Of a stretch of DNA of 62,313 nucleotides, positions 59,427-62,313 are shown piece by piece. The DNA lies in NCBI GenBank assembly GCA_026397915.1, contig JAPLTX010000048.1:1-62313 (forward strand), in the 5' to 3' direction. A program made the position numbers and the translations under genes. The notes beneath the pieces are model-generated. The model saw nothing but the letters and a program-made list of their open reading frames with translations. It was not told the DNA's origin and did no database searches. The first letter of the stretch is position 1, and the number at the start of each line of letters is the position of its first letter. This DNA is from Verrucomicrobiota bacterium. GTDB taxonomy: Bacteria > Verrucomicrobiota > Verrucomicrobiia > CAIQCK01.

Positions 59427-60164
59427 CTACAGACTCATGTGCTGGCTCGGGTCGCTCCAATCGCTGTAACCCGTCGAGCCGCCGATGGCGCGGACTTGCA
59501 TCTCATACGTCGTGCCGGGCGTGAGGTTGTTCAGGATGAGGGCGCGCGAACTCGTGAACATGCCGCCGTTCTGCCACGGGCCAACCGTGCCACCTGTCAC
59601 AACCGCATACCGCAGCTCATAGCAGCGCGCGTTGTTGATTGCGGTGACCTTGATCAGGATTTGGCCGGAGATGCCGTTTTCCACCTTGATGATGACCGGC
59701 TTGTCGAGCGGCTGCTGCGTTTTGTTGGGGACCACGGCGTTGAAGCCGCTGGCCAGCAACGTGGGCAGGTCGTTGTTGCAGCTCTGTTGAACGTAGGCCG
59801 CGAGCTGGCGGAGCATCGTCACCAGCGTATCGCGCTTCGCGTTCTTGTCCGCCGTCGCCTCCGTGCCGCCGTGCTCCTGTGCCGCGATGGCCGCCGTGAA
59901 CGCTGCCAGCGCCGCTTGCAGGTTGACCTTTGTCACCGGCGGCGTCGTGTAGGCGGCGCAGACATACAGCTCCGCGATGACCGCACCGGCCACCTCCTCC
60001 ACCGCATGGTCCGGCGCTTTGGTGAAACCTAACTCGACTCTCAAGTATTGCATGGTTCTCCTTCCTGGCAGCACCGAGCCGTCCCACGTCAGGCCGGGAG
60101 TGTCCCAAGCAAACGGTTTGCCTTGGCCATCCTTGCCATCCCACGTGAGCGGTTGTGGTGCCAT
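59427..60164 (-). CDS. Fibronectin-III-domain tail-like protein
   Basis: 245 residues from ATG 60164. An opening TWDGKDGQGKPFAWDT carries a duplicated WDG motif, a helical middle (AALAAFTAAIAAQEHGG; LVTMLRQLAAYVQQSCNND), and a C-terminal fibronectin-III domain (CYELRYAVVTGGTVGPW, ILNNLTPGTTYEMQVRAIGG). No signal peptide. Array D lies upstream. The same helix-plus-beta layout as the DYIP-type genes suggests a shared structural function. A run of TTTTGGG units at ~60173-60195 precedes the start. Confidence 0.83.
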   Translation of the reverse strand: MAPQPLTWDGKDGQGKPFAWDTPGLTWDGSVLPGRRTMQYLRVELGFTKAPDHAVEEVAGAVIAELYVCAAYTTPPVTKVNLQAALAAFTAAIAAQEHGGTEATADKNAKRDTLVTMLRQLAAYVQQSCNNDLPTLLASGFNAVVPNKTQQPLDKPVIIKVENGISGQILIKVTAINNARCYELRYAVVTGGTVGPWQNGGMFTSSRALILNNLTPGTTYEMQVRAIGGSTGYSDWSDPSQHMSL

Positions 60165-60172
60165 GATTCTCG

Positions 60173-60198
60173 TTTTGGGTTTTGGGTTTTGGGTTTCG
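60173..60198. repeat. Heptanucleotide TTTTGGG tandem repeat
   Basis: Three adjacent copies of TTTTGGG and a degenerate fourth lie just upstream of the fibronectin-protein start, a possible site of slippage. Confidence 0.8.
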
Positions 60199-60285
60199 GT
60201 CTTGAAAGCAGGGGCGTGAACGCCGGTGAAAGCATAGCGAAGGCGTGCCGGCGTAGCGCAAAACCGTCTGTGTCCTCTTTCCACA

Positions 60286-60579
60286 CATCTGTCTTCGCGA
60301 GAAACACAGGGGTCGTCGTTACAAACTCATTTGGGAGTGTCGTCGAGTGACATGAGTGTGCTTCGCCGACATCTGTGTTTGAGACAGGCACATTGGGGTC
60401 CAAGGCAAAGACATCCGTCTTCGTGACAAAGACATTTGAGTCCGAGGCAAACTCATCCGTCTTCGTGACACACACACCTGAGTCTGGGCCAAACACATCT
60501 GTCTTCATGACAAAGACATTTGAGACTGCGACAAAGTCATCCGTCCTCGTGGCAAACACATCTGTCTTTATCAGCCCGA
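60286..60579. repeat. Array D: 14 tandem 21-bp units with 42-bp alternation
   Basis: Units start at 60286 and every 21 bp to 60559. Two types alternate over much of the array: CATC(C/T)GTCTTCGTGACAAA at 60412, 60454, 60496 and CATTTGAGTC/CATTTGAGAC at 60433, 60517. GTCTT...AAGAC forms a palindrome with one mismatch in the first type. No spacers. Read as protein, both strands give 7-residue repeats. Lies 5' of the fibronectin protein. Confidence 0.95.
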
Positions 60580-60732
60580 CAGGAGAGTTTGCCCCGTTTT
60601 CATGCCCCCGAGTGCTCCTGAAGCCTGTTTCCTGTGCAAAAACAGCCAATGCCCGCCCTCCGAGGCCCATCCCCAGCCCAGCGCAAAGCTCCGGCCGGGG
60701 AAAGCGGACTGCGGGACTGGCGCAGAGGGGAT

Positions 60733-61071
60733 TCATGCGTTCGCTCCCTCCGGGCTTCCCGGCAGGCATCCCATGTTGGCGCCGCTGGTTTTCTCCCTCA
60801 CCGCTTCCGCTGCGGCTTGCTGCTCCAGAATCTTCTTCACCTCCTTGCGGATGAAGTGCTGGATTTCATCCACCAACCACGGGGCGGTCAGAGCCAGGCA
60901 CGCGAATAACAACGGCGCGGTTGGTTGGGTTTTCCCTTGGGCCACATCGCTCACATGATGGCCGGTGGCGCCGATCTTCCCACCCAGCTCTGCGAAATTT
61001 TGAAACTTATTATGGGCCAACGTGAATACGTCACTCGCGATGTTGTCGTATGGCTTGGTCTCCGGCCTCAT
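60733..61071 (-). CDS. Unrecognised small protein, possible HTH-like core
   Basis: 112 residues. Middle region FAELGGKIGATGHHVSDVAQ then GKTQPTAPLL could form a Cro/CI-type helix-turn-helix; the rest is helical (LVDEIQHFIRKEVKKILEQQ). No confident family. It is the upstream member of a minus-strand set with the fibronectin and SDPPTQ-family genes, separated from them by array D, and may regulate them. Confidence 0.65.
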   Translation of the reverse strand: MRPETKPYDNIASDVFTLAHNKFQNFAELGGKIGATGHHVSDVAQGKTQPTAPLLFACLALTAPWLVDEIQHFIRKEVKKILEQQAAAEAVREKTSGANMGCLPGSPEGANA

Positions 61072-61242
61072 AATAGCGGCTTCTTTTTACCAGAGACCGC
61101 CCCCGCTTCGGATGAACTATACTTCAGCCCGACAAATTCTTTTGCTCGCCACTGAAAGCTGAGAACTGACGCCTCAAAGCTTCCAGCCGTTCTTGCTGCG
61201 CACAGCCCTTTCCGCTACACTCCGCGCCCAGAGGTGTGGCCT

Positions 61243-62313
61243 ATGCGGAGCGAACCAACCCAATTCAGCAGCTTCGACTCCATCTATCGGCACGAATACA
61301 CCATCGTCGAAGAGCGACATGGCGACGTCAGCCTCTTCCCGCATACCGACCAGCTCCCCGTCATCTCCCGCGCCATCAACCTCGAATTCTACGGCGCGCT
61401 GCCGCCCAGCGTCGCCCGCGTGGACCACCGCGCCGACGGCTTTCACAAAGCCCATCTCATGGAGGCCGCCTCCGCATTCTGCTTTACCCTCAACGGCTCG
61501 CGCACCGACCGGCTGCGCCTCCGTGAAATGGCCACGCCCGACCTTGTTTTCAAAGTCGTCATCGTCCAGCAGATCACCGAGCAGACCCGGCGCGGCCCGC
61601 ATCATCGCTTCCGATTCTACTGCGGCGACCACTTCTTCCCCGACATCCACCTCTGCGGAAAAAGCCTCATCATCGCCGACCACGTCCTCCAGCGCTTCAC
61701 CGCCCGCGTGCCACACTTCATCTGCGACGACATCTACCTCCTCCTGCTCATCCTTTTCGGCAGCACCATCATCTCCCTGCCCGTCGGCCCCGGCCGGGCC
61801 TTCATTATCCCCCATGAGCGCAGCTTCGTCGCCTTCACCTACGAAGAGACCGACACCGAATACATCCTCACCACCTGCCTCACCATCAACGAAATCCACT
61901 CCCTCAAGGCCGAACTGCCGCCCCTGGCCATGAACTTCCACTACGGGCCTGATTTCACCCTGCCCCGCATCCGCACCTGGGCGCCCACCAGCGTCCTGGG
62001 CGACTGCATCAAAATCTGGAAACGCAAGGAACCCATCGAAAAACACGAACCACGCCGCAGCAAGAAGCCCTTCGACTGGCATTGGCTGGCCTACTGGTCA
62101 CGCGACTACGCCATCAAGAAAGGCCACGGCCCCGGCTCCAATCTTTACTTCCTCGACCACATCCCAGGCCCGCGCGTGCTGCCCTTGCTTCCGGGCCAGC
62201 GCGCGGGCCAATACGACGAACTGGCTGTTTACAAGAAACTCCGTCCCGAATACGACTGGGACACCGCCTTCGCCGAGCGCGACGCCAAACTCGCCCGTCC
62301 CAAACCACCCGCC
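61243..62313 (+). CDS. Partial ORF of 357 codons, runs off the right edge
   Basis: An open frame from ATG 61243 continues to the last base with no stop. The product reads MRSEPTQFSSFDSIYRHEYT, later LPVISRAINLEFYGALPPSV, DHVLQRFTARVPHFICDDIY and LYFLDHIPGPRVLPLLPGQR. It is soluble and mixed alpha/beta with a hydrophobic patch (LLLLILFGSTIISLPVG). Codon use matches the high-GC genes around it. I do not recognise the family and its C-terminus is missing. Confidence 0.8.
   Translation, partial: MRSEPTQFSSFDSIYRHEYTIVEERHGDVSLFPHTDQLPVISRAINLEFYGALPPSVARVDHRADGFHKAHLMEAASAFCFTLNGSRTDRLRLREMATPDLVFKVVIVQQITEQTRRGPHHRFRFYCGDHFFPDIHLCGKSLIIADHVLQRFTARVPHFICDDIYLLLLILFGSTIISLPVGPGRAFIIPHERSFVAFTYEETDTEYILTTCLTINEIHSLKAELPPLAMNFHYGPDFTLPRIRTWAPTSVLGDCIKIWKRKEPIEKHEPRRSKKPFDWHWLAYWSRDYAIKKGHGPGSNLYFLDHIPGPRVLPLLPGQRAGQYDELAVYKKLRPEYDWDTAFAERDAKLARPKPPA

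Noticed and set aside
20281..61071. A single prophage explaining the tail-like proteins
   Set aside because: The tail-like genes are scattered among housekeeping operons, and no integrase, terminase, portal, capsid or lysis gene is visible.
1..62313. tRNA or rRNA genes
   Set aside because: No cloverleaf with a GTTCGA-type T-arm and CCA-side acceptor, and no conserved rRNA stretch, was noticed in any intergenic gap.

Overview
The window reads as a high-GC chromosome segment from a Verrucomicrobiota-type bacterium, most like the Limisphaerales/Pedosphaera relatives. Supporting signs are an abundance of secreted Tat-exported or lipid-anchored degradative enzymes, three DUF2934 proteins, a Gfo/Idh/MocA enzyme with a Tat signal, a partial ebo (metabolite-traffic) cluster, a hydrazine-synthase-alpha-like multidomain protein and many intergenic palindromes. 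The assignment is inference; no rRNA or other taxonomic marker is present.

Layout. 1-630 is a repeat-rich edge with a partial membrane ORF and a degraded gene tail. 725-5508 holds a TPR protein and an oxidoreductase (minus), thiI (plus) and two DUF2934 genes. 5.8-7.7 kb is a bacterial-microcompartment pair (pduS-like, pduT-like). 7.7-15.4 kb holds secreted hydrolases, including a coupled GH127/GH43-like arabinose-polymer pair. 15.5-18.5 kb is a four-gene yjfL-M-C/DUF4178-like ATP-grasp operon. 18.5-20.1 kb is a PQQ-type beta-propeller. 20.3-22.1 kb is a lower-GC accessory island: a methyltransferase with an internal deletion followed by two unrecognised proteins that each carry an RX4H (HEPN-like) motif. 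23.5-27.5 kb is an ebo-type operon. 27.6-29.8 kb holds an AAC(3)-like gene, a DUF2934 gene and a D-Ala-D-Ala carboxypeptidase. 29.8-32.5 kb is an accessory block of small Cys-rich paralogs and phage-tail-like proteins around a repeat array. 32.7-41.7 kb holds a Flp pilin, a Tat-exported protein, a PAS sensor without kinase, the 1333-residue HzsA/FGE-like protein and a ThuA protein. 42.3-43.2 kb is a nuclease-like gene. 44.5-47.2 kb is a dhaK-dhaL-aldolase cassette. 47.35-49.6 kb is sucCD. 50.6-52.4 kb holds an LptF/G permease and a LON-domain protein. 52.4-56.9 kb is gcvT-H-PA-PB. A HAD phosphatase and galE follow. 59-61 kb is another tail-like block, and an open partial gene runs off the right edge.

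The most unusual feature is a set of four tandem arrays (22604-22834, 31588-31900, 41906-42157, 60286-60579). Their unit sequences are unrelated, yet all share a period of 21 bp and build each unit as a quasi-palindrome. In array C the two arms change together. Two arrays sit between a divergently transcribed pair made of the same two protein families, in mirrored orientation. Members of one of those families (C-terminal SDPPTQ-type domain) occur at four places in the window, two intact and two degraded. I treat this array-plus-cassette arrangement as the leading candidate for an undescribed system.
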